Below, one piece after another: positions 36,049 through 46,287 of a DNA stretch of 64,000 nt; within the stretch, counting starts at the first letter, position 1, and the number at the start of each line of letters is the position of its first letter. This DNA is from Rosa chinensis. Taxonomy: Eukaryota > Streptophyta > Magnoliopsida > Rosales > Rosaceae. The stretch is from NCBI RefSeq assembly GCF_002994745.2, contig NC_037093.1:11946400-12010399 (forward strand), given 5' to 3'. A program made the position numbers and the translations under genes. The notes beneath the pieces are model-generated. The model was not told the origin of the DNA and did not search any database. It worked only from the letters and a program-made list of their open reading frames with translations.

Positions 36049-36960
36049 AACCCAGACTGTGAGGCAGCGTTCCAAAGCTTGAAAAGTACTTGGCAGCAGT
36101 TCTGCTCTTCTCTATCCCAGTGCAGGGAGAAACATTGTACATATACCTAGCGGTATCACAGTCAACGGTAAGCTGCCCATTGTCCGGCGGGACGGCCAAG
36201 ATAAGCTCCCCGTTTTCTACCCCGGCAGAGGCATGAATGGGGCTGAAACAAGATATCCCCCCTGGAGCAGCTCGCCCTTGCACTCATCGTCCCCGTTAGA
36301 CGCCTCTGCCAATATTTTCAGGCCCACACAATTCATGTCTTAACAAATCAACCACTGAGGCAGGTAATGCAGAACCCTAAGCACTCGGGCTGTCTCAGCA
36401 AATGGGCCATCAAGCTTAGCGAGTTCGACATTGACTACAAACCAAGAACCGCCATGAAAGGCCAGGCAGTGGCGGACTTCATTACCGAGCTCACTGAGCG
36501 TCAGGCTGAACCCAACATAGAGGCAGAACCCAGCACAGCAATGATAACCGCTGAAGGGCCAGCCCCCCAGCAATCAGACTGGAACCTACACGTGGACGGC
36601 TCCGCTTGTGCCAAGGCCAGTGGCGCCGGAGTCATCTTGACTAGGCCAGGGGGACTGAACGTAGAATACTCGTTAAAATTCAACTTCAAGTCCTCAAACA
36701 ACATGGCGGAGTACGAAGTGCTCATCGCCGGCCTACTCCTCGCCATCGACTCAAGGGCTAATAGTGTCAACATATTCAGCGACTCCCAGCTTGTCTTTAA
36801 CCAGGTCAATGACAATTTCCAGGCCAAGGACCAACAGTTAGCGGCGTACTTAGGGTACGTCAAAAAGCTCCTCAAAAAATTCAAATTTCACACCATCACA
36901 CAGATCCCCAAGAAAAAGAACGCCAAAGCTGATTCACTAGCAAGACTAGCAACTGCTTAA
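36049..36960 (+). pseudogene. RNase H and archaeal-type RNase H of element 2
   Basis: 36049-36360 is a frameshifted gypsy RNase H. 36367-36960 is an open frame starting MQNPKHSGCLSKWAIKLSEF and containing the second RNase H: NLHVDGSACAKASGAGVILT, NNMAEYEVLIAGLLLAI and IFSDSQLVFNQV, with all family acids visible (D, E, D). It ends ADSLARLATA*. Confidence 0.82.
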
Positions 36961-38280
36961 CCATACCAAAGTCCAGCTGACACAAGGGTGGAGTGTCTTG
37001 ACAGGCCTGGCATCACAAAAACCCTAACGGAGATCTTCAACATTGAGGTCAATCCCAGTTGGATGAACGAGATCATTGAGTACAAGCGCAATGGAACATT
37101 GCAAGAAGACAAGGTCTAAGCACGACAACTCAAGCGGAGAGCAACCCACTACAACATCCAAAATGGCAAGCTTTACCGCCAGGGATTCACCCATCCCAAC
37201 CTCCGGTGTCTAACCCCAGAGGAGGGAAGGGTCTTTCTGCCAACGATACATGGCGGGGAATGTGTAAACCACTCGGGCGCCAGATCCTTGGCAAATCGCA
37301 CAATGCGACAAGGCTACTTTTGGCCTTCGCTCAGCTACGACTCCAGAAGGATATCGAAATCCTGCCACAAATGTCAACAGTATGATGATCTCCCACATGC
37401 CCCGGCGGAACCACTGTCGATCATCATTGGTCCATGGATTCACTCCACGTGGGGCTTGGACTTAATGGGAAAATTCCAAACCGCCAAGGGCCAGTTCAAG
37501 TTCATCATTGTCGTCATTAACTACAACAGCAAGTGGATAGAGGCAGAGCCACTGACGGCAATAACTACCGCCAAGGTAACTCACTTCCTCTGGAAGAACA
37601 TCTATTGCCGCTATGGTGTCCCCCACACAATCATCAAAGACAACGGCACACAGTTCAATAACAAGGAACTCATATCTTTCACCGCTAACCTGGGCACCCA
37701 GATGAGTTTCGCATCTGTCGTTCACCCCCAAACCAACGGCCAGGTAGAAGCAGCAAACAAAATAATCAAGAAACTGCTAAAAAAGAAACTAGATGAGGCC
37801 AAGGGTTTATGGGCGGAGAAACTTCCGGAAGTTTTGTGGGCCATCAGAACTACCCCAACTTCCGCCACTAGTGAAACACCATTCTGCATGATGTTCGGAA
37901 CTGAGGTCGTCCTACCTATTGAGGTAACGCAACCTACCGCTAGGGTCGAAGGCTACTGCCCCAAGACCAACGGCGAGGGCGTCAACCCCGACAAAGACCT
38001 CCTAGAGGAAAAAAGACACAAGGCCCATTTGCACAATTTGCAAAACAAGCAGTGGATATCGCGTTTCTACAACGCCAGGGTCAAGACCTGGAACCTCCAA
38101 CTGGGGGACTGGGTAATGAAGGAAGTCATCCCACCGCCAACAACACTCCGCCCAACTTGGGAAGGTCCATACAAAATTGTGGAAGTCGTTAGCCCCGGCA
38201 CCTTCTACTTAATGGACAAGGACGGCATCACAACGACCCACCCTTGGAATATCGAGCACCTTTGGTATTACTACAAATAG
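36961..38280 (+). pseudogene. integrase of element 2
   Basis: The zinc head is split by a stop near 37118. The core is open at 37288-38280 (330 codons): CHKCQQYDDL, WGLDLMGKF (first Asp), YGVPHTIIKDNGTQF (second Asp), HPQTNGQVEAANK (Glu). The C-terminal part has GDWVMKEVIPP and LRPTWEGPYKIVEV, the GPY/F-like end. No chromodomain is seen after it. The frame ends at 38280. Confidence 0.86.
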
Positions 38281-38939
38281 TCATACCGCTACCCTAGAGC
38301 ATCTTGGCTTAGCTAAATTTTTGACTCAATATTTAGCTAAGGGAAGCTACCCAACGGGTACAACCTCGCTTTTTGTAAACGCTGACATATCTGCTATTAA
38401 TGAAACGAGGAATTATTCAAACCATTGTCGACAAGACCAAGCACAAGAATCAACTGGCAACGCCAACAATATTCGGCGGAGTACGTTCGCTGCATCGTGC
38501 ACTTGGAACAATTTTAATCCCTTTAATGTTTCATTGAGTCACAAAACAGCAGTCAAAACTCGAGCAGTTCATAAATATTCAAACAATGCAATCAGCAAGG
38601 GCATCCAAACTTGTAAAAAAAAAATCTCAAAAGCAAAAATACCAACTTTATATTGGGGGTCGGGATTCCCGCCCAAGAATATCGTTGAGTTACAATAGGC
38701 CTCAGTGGCGAAAAAAAAAAAAAACATCAACAGCACTACTTCAGGTTGGGGAGTCATCTTCATGGTTGAGCATCAGCGACAGTCTTGCCCTCCGGCGGCG
38801 GTTGTTGCTCGGACTGATGGCTTGTCTGATCGGACCCTCGAGCGGTAGGGCTCGGTGTTATAATGGTACCGTCCGCTTGGGTGTGGGCAGCCAGAAAGCC
38901 AGCACGGGAGACCTCGAACTGAGTAGGCGGTGGGGTTAG
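38281..38939. other. spacer between integrase and antisense ORF of element 2
   Basis: No gene. Equivalent to 27195-27799 in element 1. Includes two A-rich runs near 38617 and 38710. Confidence 0.6.
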
Positions 38940-39366
38940 CTAAGAGTCGTCCGCCGGACGCATACCACTCTCACCGCTACTTGAGCAGGCACCCTCAGCC
39001 TCAACTGGAACCACATCCCTCGCGGGCGGTGCATTTTGAACTGATGGCCCAGTGGGCTGGGATGCCTTGACCCAATCGATAGCGCCCTTCTGATTCAACA
39101 GTTCCACATTGGCCATGGCACCAGCCTTCGTCGCCTCGGTCATGGCCTTCTTGTATTCCGCGACTGCTTAAATGTTTCCACAGTGGCGGCCACCGCATGT
39201 TCCCCCTCAACTCCCAGGTGAGCAACCTCGCTCTCTAGCTTCTTCACCTCAGCGGAACTAGCGGCAGTTTCCCGCTGAAAATTCTCAACTTTCTTATCCT
39301 TAGCTGCCACGTGATCCCGCAACAAGGCTGTATCTTGCTATAGCTTGGAGATGAGGTCATTCCGCT

Positions 39367-42203
39367 GTAACATCCCGTATTTTCACTTACCCGTTTACTA
39401 GTCATTTGGACGGTAAACGACAACTGCTCTTACTTTTTACCCTAATTCGGTATTTTAGTGGCCCTAAAAGTTGACTTTTTGTTCGGGTCAAAATTTGAGA
39501 AAATGTTCTTCATGAAAGTTGTAGGGGACGTTAAACCGAGCGCGTGCATATATGGTACGTAAAAATTTGACTTAGTATGTGAGAGTTATGGCTAAAAATG
39601 TAGAATTTACTGTTCATGGTAAGTTATATATATATGGAAATTACTGTTGGTAGATTTCTATTTTTGGAAACCTACCCAACCGGGTAACTCTCCTTTCTCT
39701 CTCTCCCCGACTCTTTCTCCCCTCTCAGCCCGATCTCTTTCCCCTCCGGTTTCTTCCTCCTCCGGCCGACCCAGGACGTAATCCGGCCACCCTCAAGCTC
39801 GGTTTCTTCCCCTTGTCACGTTTGTGGAGGTATATTACGGTGATTTGGCCGGAGAAGCTCGATTTGGAGCGGAGGAAGCTACGGTGGCAGTTAGCCATTT
39901 TTGCCGATTTCCGGCGATTCAGGCCACCTCCGGTCACCATTTTGCCGTCGAAGGCTCGGTTTTCCACGGAGATCATTTCGCCCCTAGCCTCGAATCAAGA
40001 TTTGAAGTGTAGAGGCAGAATTGAAAATCTAGGGTTCTTGATTTTCTGGGTTAATTTCGCCGGTTGAATTCGACCATTTACAGGTATAATTTGGGAATGT
40101 TGTAGTTGAGAAGTTTAATCAGTGTGTTGAGTAGTTGCTGTATATGAAATTTGGTAGCCGGTGGTGGAGGTTGGTGCCGGCGCGTGGGTGCCACGCGCCG
40201 CCACTGTAGGTGGCGCGTGAGACTGTGTTTTGGCCAGAATTTGACTTCTGTTGTTGATATAATTAGTCAATTATACTTTTAGTTCCATGATTGCAGTTTT
40301 AGGATAAAATTGGAGAAGAGTGATTATGGATTTTGATGTTGATCAATGATGAAATTGTTAATTGAATTATGAGAAATCCATCTGTCAGATTTCCTTGATT
40401 CGGCCCTAAAGCCCATACCTTAAGAGAATAATATTAGTGAAGAAGATTGGGAGATTTTGGGCAAATAAAGATGATGTTAGGGTTTGGTTTTAATTAATGT
40501 AATTTAGTTTTCCATCCAGTAATTACGGTTTACGGACGTTATTTTGTACAGGACGTGAGGAGGATTCCCTCAAGGAGGGTTCGGATCGACGGCAGGCTTA
40601 GCCGTATACTGTGAGTGGACTTTTGTTTTAAATAGCGATGCATGCATTTATTTTCTTAAATAATGCTCTAGTGATTATTCATATTACTTTTTGAGGAAAT
40701 GAATTAATTTTCGGAAATTGATTTCGAATTATATCATGGATTTGCTTTCAATAATGAGTTTCAAAGGTTGGTTTTGATTTATTATATTATTTGATGAATT
40801 CCTTATTTCCGAGGTAAATTTCTGGAATTAAGCATATCCCTAATCACCGAGTTAAGCTCCTGGAAGATTTTTAAGATGAGTTTCAATGGAGTTGGATATT
40901 CTCAATTGTTTATTGACTTTCAATTTTGGCATCGGGAATGCCTAATTAAGGATTTTGGATTTGGTTGGCTTCTTGGAGATTTTGAGAGATTTTTGGAAAT
41001 GGGATTTTCCTAAACTAAATTCCGGTTTTGGTTACGGATTTGAGAATATCTGGGCGTGTGGGACACGCCGTCGATTTATTCCTATTTCTCACTTATCCAT
41101 TTTGAGATTGAGAGTAATCTTGGCGTGCGGGGTCACGTCGTTGAATACATGGTTTCTATCTCGTGAGAAATATGGGGAAGCTACATGGATTTACTGGTTT
41201 TCGATGATTTTTCCTCACCATACGCGGGTTATGTTATTAGGTCTCCTCCTCACTGACTTTGTGTTGATGAGTGGCAGTTGAGGTAGCTTGTTCTCCTCCT
41301 CACCTACTTTGTGTTGGTGAGTGGCAGTAGAGGTGATTTATTCTCCTCCTCACGTGGGTGGCAGTCGAGGTCATTTGGTCTCCTCCTCGCACAATCTATG
41401 TGTGAGTGGAAGTTGAGGTTATTAGTTCTCCTCCTCGCACAATCTATGTGTGAGTGGCAGTTGAGGGTAGGTAGAGCCTAAGAGGCTCCATTTCCCGTAT
41501 GGTGATATCTCTTCCTTATATCTTACCATTTCTCGACTAGCGGGGCCTAGTCTGATTTCCGTGTAACCAGCGGGGCTGGTTTTATCCTGTTGAGTATCAG
41601 AGTTTCGATCTTTCCTCTCGGTTGTTTGTGACTAGCGGGGCTAGTCGGTTTTTCTTGAGCAGGGCTTCTCGTGAATTGTTTTCTGAATCGTTACATGCAT
41701 CGAGAGTTTTTAAGGAAATATATATATGGGAAAGTATAAAATCCACTTGGTTTAAAAATTGTTTATTTTTGTCCACTCACGCTAACGTATTTTATGTACA
41801 TTCCCCTGGGCCCTTCGGTTTCAAATGCCCAGTTTGCAGGCGAATTGGTTGAGGTCGGGCGTACACGGAGTTGAGGCATAGTCATCAGCATGGCTTTCGC
41901 ATCTGTCATTGAATTAGGTTTTCCTCTTATACCTTTCTGTTAGAATTGCTCTGATTACCTATGGGATTTATGATATTTGAGTTGGGATGCGTGTTTTGTG
42001 AATTGGAGACTGATGTTGATTTGGGGAGCAGGGTGGCTCCAGGAGCATAAGGATGAATTGATTGAGGAGTGTAAATGTTTTCTACAGGTTTGGGTAGCCC
42101 ATTTTAGGGGAAGTTTCGCCAAATTTTTGGTAGAATTTCTTCTAAGGTGGGCCCCGCAGGGTCACTTCGGATTTCAAGGTGAAATCCGGGGCGGGTCCTG
42201 TCA
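39367..42203 (+). mobile_element. long solo LTR, 2.84 kb, TSD TCCGC
   Basis: Starts TGTAACATCCCGTATTTTC, ends GGGCGGGTCCTGTCA, flanked by TCCGC at 39362-39366 and 42204-42208. The start TGTAACATCCCG and length near 3 kb are typical of large plant Ty3/gypsy LTRs (Tekay/Del type by size; inferred). Open frames inside (for example 39725-39976, 40955-41281) carry no known domain. The interrupted antisense ORF confirms the ends. Confidence 0.85.
41242..41470 (+). repeat. degenerate tandem repeat inside the long solo LTR
   Basis: Five units of about 42-55 bases, each starting TCTCCTCCTC(A/G)C and ending GTGGCAGT(T/A/C)GAGG or similar. A second small repeat, AGCGGGGCTAGT-like, follows near 41540-41650. 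Confidence 0.75.
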
Positions 42204-43153
42204 TCCGCTCCAGGTCCTGCTCAATGGCGACGGCCAATTTGCCACAGGCATCCGCCACATCACAGTCTGCTTTGGCCAGGCGTCAGTCCACATCCGCCAG
42301 TCTGTCCTTGGCCTCCCCCAGCTCCCCCTGGAGGCCCTTGATCTCCTCCCTGAGCTCCCGCTCAACCCAGGGCTATGCTGACGCCGCCAGGAACAATTCG
42401 TGCAGCCCAACCGAGAGATGTCCAAAGGCCCAGCTGAAGGACGATTGGTTAACAGCGGTTGAGCGCATAATCCCCTCCAGGCCACCAAACCCGAGCCGCT
42501 CGCAGAGATTATAGAGAAATTCCTTTTCATGATCGGTCAGGAACTCTGCGTACGCTGCAAAAGAGTCCTGCCCGCTCACTTGCACCTCCTGGCCGGTGAC
42601 CATTGGCACCTCTTACGGAGCCTGTCGTGCCCTCTTCTGTTGACGAGACCCGACGGTCTCCACGTCATCCTCTTCCTCCTCTCCATCAGAGTCATTCTTG
42701 CGACGCCTCCTCTGAAGCCCCACCCGTGTGGATCCAGCAGACGTAGGCCTCGACTCATTCAGCGGCTCAAGCCTAGCAACGGTTACTGCTTCCGCCGGCG
42801 GCACACTTTCTCCTTCTGCGGCCCACGCCGGGTAGCGGGCACTCTCTCTTTTTTCTGCACAGTTGCAGAAGGGACCCTACTCCCGCCGCCAGCCCCACGG
42901 CCCACTCCAGTGGCCGCCTAAACAACGGGCAAACAGTCATCACCAAGGTGAGAGTGGTGTGGCATGGGCAGCACCACGGGTAATGAAGACTATAGAGGGT
43001 CTATAGGAATATATTGGGTGATTCTTCTACCCTATATTCCGTCGGTCAGCTCCGGGAAATCCAAAGAGGCTGGTCTCTCTCGACAAATGAGTTACTCATC
43101 TAGTAGTAGGTAGAGTAATGGTCAGAACTTAACCGCTCATTTTATGGGAGAGG

Positions 43154-43178
43154 GGGTAGGGAGGATCGTTCCCTACCC
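43154..43178. repeat. 9-bp perfect hairpin upstream of the RNA polymerase gene
   Basis: GGGTAGGGA and TCCCTACCC are exact complements around a 7-base loop, about 110 bases upstream of the polymerase start. It could be a processing, termination or plasmid-end remnant; the role is not known. Confidence 0.55.
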
Positions 43179-43287
43179 AGGTATGCCCACTGGGGTCGTG
43201 AGAGAGAAGGTGAGGGAGTAGGGCTCACTCAAACCATCTCATCTCACTTATGACCGATGCTGTCCCCAACCAGTAAGTAATATTACC

Positions 43288-46287
43288 ATGGTAAAATTTC
43301 GGTTCCATTGTTTCTCTTTCCAAAGTTTATCTTACTGTAATGTATTACAGCTTCCAAATACTAGTATTATCAAGTTTGGTTCACCAAATACTAGTATTAT
43401 CAAGTTTGGTTCACGTGCGTATTGTGGTGATATAAATAATAATGAGTCGAATCAGATAAAGGACATTAAACAGATAAGGAAAGAAAGTAGTATTGAATTA
43501 CCTAAGGGATATAGGATTGAATTAAATAAAGAAAGTCTGATTGATTCTTTCTTGACAAATTTTTTTGAAAAAATAAAACCTGAGTATGATAATAAAGATA
43601 AATCTAAAAAATCAAAATATTATGATGAAGTTTTAAATATGTTAAAAACTTTTGAAGATAGAGAGAATGATGAAGAATTAAAAAAACTACAGTTTAAGAT
43701 TGAAGAACTTACTACACAATATGACGATCTTAAAACACTATATCACCTAACACCTGACTTAATTAAGAGATTAATCTCTCCTGAGCTAGAGAGTGCAAAG
43801 GATTTTCTAAAAAGTAATATAGAAAAACTATATGATGATGATAAATTGCTTTTAAACGCTTTTGATCATTATACCTTGGAGGGGATCATGATAGTTGTCC
43901 TTGCTGCTGTGTTCCACAGTCTTCAAGAAACACCAGCTGTTCGCGTATCTACTCTGGTAGAGTATCTTACTCTCTATTATAAAAACCATGCTAAATTGCT
44001 TAAAGACCGTAATATCAACCTATCTCCTAAAGAAAAAGATGAAGAACCTGCTAAAGAAAAAGATGAAGAACCTGCTAAAGAAAAAGATGAAGAACCTGCT
44101 ACTATTAATACGAAAATTACTGATAAACAATGTTATAATATCGGTGCGTTATTAGTCGAGTTCTTATCGAGTCGAGAAGTTATCACACTAACGAATGATT
44201 TAAACACTGTGGAACAGTATGTAGCTCATAAGAAAAAGGGTAAATTTTATTATCCAAAATCCTTATTTGCCGTATGTAATTTTGATCTTGATCTTCTTCC
44301 GATCAAACTCAATCTACCAATGGTATACCCACCTAGGGCGTGGAAATCAAAGATCAAGAGGAAACCTAAATCTATGGGTGATCTGTGTGGTGGTTATTTA
44401 AGCGCACCTACTAATGATTTCTACATTCATCGCTTTAGCCTGTTAACTACTCGCGATATAGATCATTTTACCATTGTGTTTGAAAATGAAGGTCAAAGAT
44501 TGATAGATACCATTAATGGTTTACAGTGTCAGGCTTTTGAAATAAACAGAGATGTATTAAGATTTATTAATAAAAATTACGATGACTTAGTGAAATCTGG
44601 GCTCCTAATGCCTAAGTTTCTAGCTTCATTGAATGTCTCCAAAACCATCGCACTATTAAGGGATGCTTACATAGCTGATCCATCTCTGAGTGGTGTTTGT
44701 AAATACCAAGAAATATTAAAGGAGTTCATGTCTCGGGTCCAACATTCTCGTTATGAAAGTTTCGTTATCAATTTAGCATCAGCCTACGAGGGCTATAAAT
44801 TTTATTTGCCCGCATTCCTTGACTTTCGCGGAAGGATCTACCGCGCCGGAGTCTTACATTTCCATGAACGTGACTTAGCTAGAAGTCTAATAGTGTTTTC
44901 AAATAAAAGTAAGAAATTTGTATCAATGTCTATGGAAGACCATAAATTTTTGACTGCGATGATTACCTCTGCAGCTGCTTTTCATTTTAAGAAGTTTACT
45001 TCTAATATAGCAGCATTTGAATGGATGTCAAAACAGGGTATAATATTTATGAATGATGAGAGTATCACCACCAATGATGATGAGAGTATCATCAAGTTTG
45101 CTGTTGATGCTAGTAATCCCTTTCAGTTCATGAGTAAGGTTATATCTTTCAGAGATGATTGTGTTATAGGTATTGAACAACTTCCTATTTTCCAAGACGC
45201 CTCAGCAAGTGCTTATCAGATTATGAGCATCTTTTTGCTAGATAAAAAAATAGCTGAACACACGAACCTCATACCTTCAGATCAGATCCAAGATATATAC
45301 ACCTATTTTCTAGAAGAGTTAAAGAATTATCTGGTGATTTATTCTTCATTTGACCCCTCTTTTGTTAACATAATTTGTGAGCGTTTCACACGAAAATTAG
45401 TAAAATGTCTATTTATGCCATTGATTTATGGTAAAAGTGTATTGAGCATGGCGAATGATATTCATTGTCATTATAATACCATATTAAGTAAAAAGGAATG
45501 TATGGGTTTAGCATCTGACATCAATAAGTTCTTTCAAAAAAGATTTCCAGGTATTGTGAATTTAATGGAATTGATTCGCTTGATTGGATGGGTCTCTTCA
45601 AACAAGGATAAACCAGTCTTCTATAGTACGCCTTTTTTGACTACTGTACAAGACTATATGATATCTAAACCTGTGAATATATGGGTATATGATCGTATCC
45701 ATAAGAAAAGACGTCAAGTAACTCTACGAATTCCCTCGATGCTTCGAGATCGAAAGAAAACCACAACAGCAACCTTTGCCAACTTTATTCATCAGCAGGA
45801 TGCAAATATAGCCATGAGTATGGTTTCTAAGATGTTAGGTATGGGTATACCAATCTATACAGTTCACGACAATTTCATTACAGCTGGGATAAATGTGAAA
45901 AGAATTTCTTCTCTATATATTAATACTTTAATAGAAATTATGGTTAATCCTTTACCTTTGATCAACTTTTTTATTACTCGTAATCTGCTGGATGGGTGTA
46001 CAGTTCCTCATTGTTTTGATAGACCACTTCCAATTGATTATCTTCAAGAAATCTTGGATGATAGAATACCAAAGAAAAACATAAGTAGTTCTAAGAAGAA
46101 ACAGTGGGAAATGAGGAATCAATGTATAATTACAGCTTATAAGGAATATGTTTATCCATTATGTACGGATGATGATATAATATTATATAATAATGTTAGC
46201 GCCTCGTACAATTATAAATGCGAAGACTTCAAATCTTGTATGCGAGATTTTAAAGAGGGTGATACCTATTTTGCATTACACTTATAA
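43288..46287 (+). CDS. phage-type RNA polymerase of a linear mitochondrial plasmid
   Basis: Single-subunit T7-like RNA polymerase, 999 aa, of the type coded by linear protein-capped mitochondrial plasmids of plants and fungi, where it transcribes the plasmid. Core blocks are in order: LPAFLDFRGRIYRAG (DFRGR at 512-516); IFQDASASAYQ with catalytic D637, matching the T7 DG.CSG.Q site; TRKLVKCLFMPLIYGK at 701-716, the finger block with Arg, Lys and YG; and TVHDNF with H860 and catalytic D861. The N-terminal 300 residues are charged and poorly conserved, with two in-frame duplications (10-residue PNTSIIKFGS twice; AKEKDEEP-type unit three times). The ATG at 43288 sits within the 12-base palindrome TTACCATGGTAA. 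The stop codon TAA overlaps the next ATG by one base (TAATG). No stop or frameshift is present. It is AT-rich, unlike the flanking retroelement. Confidence 0.88.
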   Translation: MVKFRFHCFSFQSLSYCNVLQLPNTSIIKFGSPNTSIIKFGSRAYCGDINNNESNQIKDIKQIRKESSIELPKGYRIELNKESLIDSFLTNFFEKIKPEYDNKDKSKKSKYYDEVLNMLKTFEDRENDEELKKLQFKIEELTTQYDDLKTLYHLTPDLIKRLISPELESAKDFLKSNIEKLYDDDKLLLNAFDHYTLEGIMIVVLAAVFHSLQETPAVRVSTLVEYLTLYYKNHAKLLKDRNINLSPKEKDEEPAKEKDEEPAKEKDEEPATINTKITDKQCYNIGALLVEFLSSREVITLTNDLNTVEQYVAHKKKGKFYYPKSLFAVCNFDLDLLPIKLNLPMVYPPRAWKSKIKRKPKSMGDLCGGYLSAPTNDFYIHRFSLLTTRDIDHFTIVFENEGQRLIDTINGLQCQAFEINRDVLRFINKNYDDLVKSGLLMPKFLASLNVSKTIALLRDAYIADPSLSGVCKYQEILKEFMSRVQHSRYESFVINLASAYEGYKFYLPAFLDFRGRIYRAGVLHFHERDLARSLIVFSNKSKKFVSMSMEDHKFLTAMITSAAAFHFKKFTSNIAAFEWMSKQGIIFMNDESITTNDDESIIKFAVDASNPFQFMSKVISFRDDCVIGIEQLPIFQDASASAYQIMSIFLLDKKIAEHTNLIPSDQIQDIYTYFLEELKNYLVIYSSFDPSFVNIICERFTRKLVKCLFMPLIYGKSVLSMANDIHCHYNTILSKKECMGLASDINKFFQKRFPGIVNLMELIRLIGWVSSNKDKPVFYSTPFLTTVQDYMISKPVNIWVYDRIHKKRRQVTLRIPSMLRDRKKTTTATFANFIHQQDANIAMSMVSKMLGMGIPIYTVHDNFITAGINVKRISSLYINTLIEIMVNPLPLINFFITRNLLDGCTVPHCFDRPLPIDYLQEILDDRIPKKNISSSKKKQWEMRNQCIITAYKEYVYPLCTDDDIILYNNVSASYNYKCEDFKSCMRDFKEGDTYFALHL
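43357..43416 (+). repeat. 30-bp tandem duplication in the RNA polymerase N-terminus
   Basis: CCAAATACTAGTATTATCAA... occurs twice exactly in tandem, giving PNTSIIKFGS twice in frame. Confidence 0.85.
44026..44100 (+). repeat. 24-bp tandem repeat, three copies, in the RNA polymerase
   Basis: Three identical 24-base units encode KEKDEEPA three times. The acidic/basic linker sits between N-terminal region and the first conserved block. Identity at base level shows recent slippage or gene conversion. Confidence 0.85.

Larger units (their letters stand above)
31951..42975 (+). mobile_element. element 2: second Tat-like Ty3/gypsy retrotransposon, 3' truncated
   Basis: Same family as element 1 and in opposite direction. 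Order: LTR, primer site, gag, protease, RT, RNase H, archaeal-type RNase H, integrase, spacer, antisense ORF. It starts inside gag of element 1 (31950/31951). The antisense ORF fades out near 42975, where mitochondrial sequence begins, so the 3' LTR is not in the window. Stops at 32726 and 35722 and several frameshifts make it non-autonomous. Confidence 0.88.
38940..42975 (-). pseudogene. antisense ORF of element 2, interrupted by a solo LTR
   Basis: Minus-strand equivalent of the element 1 antisense ORF. 42373-42609 gives QSSFSWAFGHLSVGLHELFL, which lines up with SSAFKHLSVGLHELFLVAS of element 1. 39140-39325 gives the coiled-coil part (KKVENFQRETAASSAEVKKL), and 38940-39143 the Pro/Ser tail ending SGMRPADDS. 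A solo LTR at 39367-42203 splits it; the coding match continues across the duplication TCCGC. The upstream part is lost at the mitochondrial junction. Confidence 0.75.
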
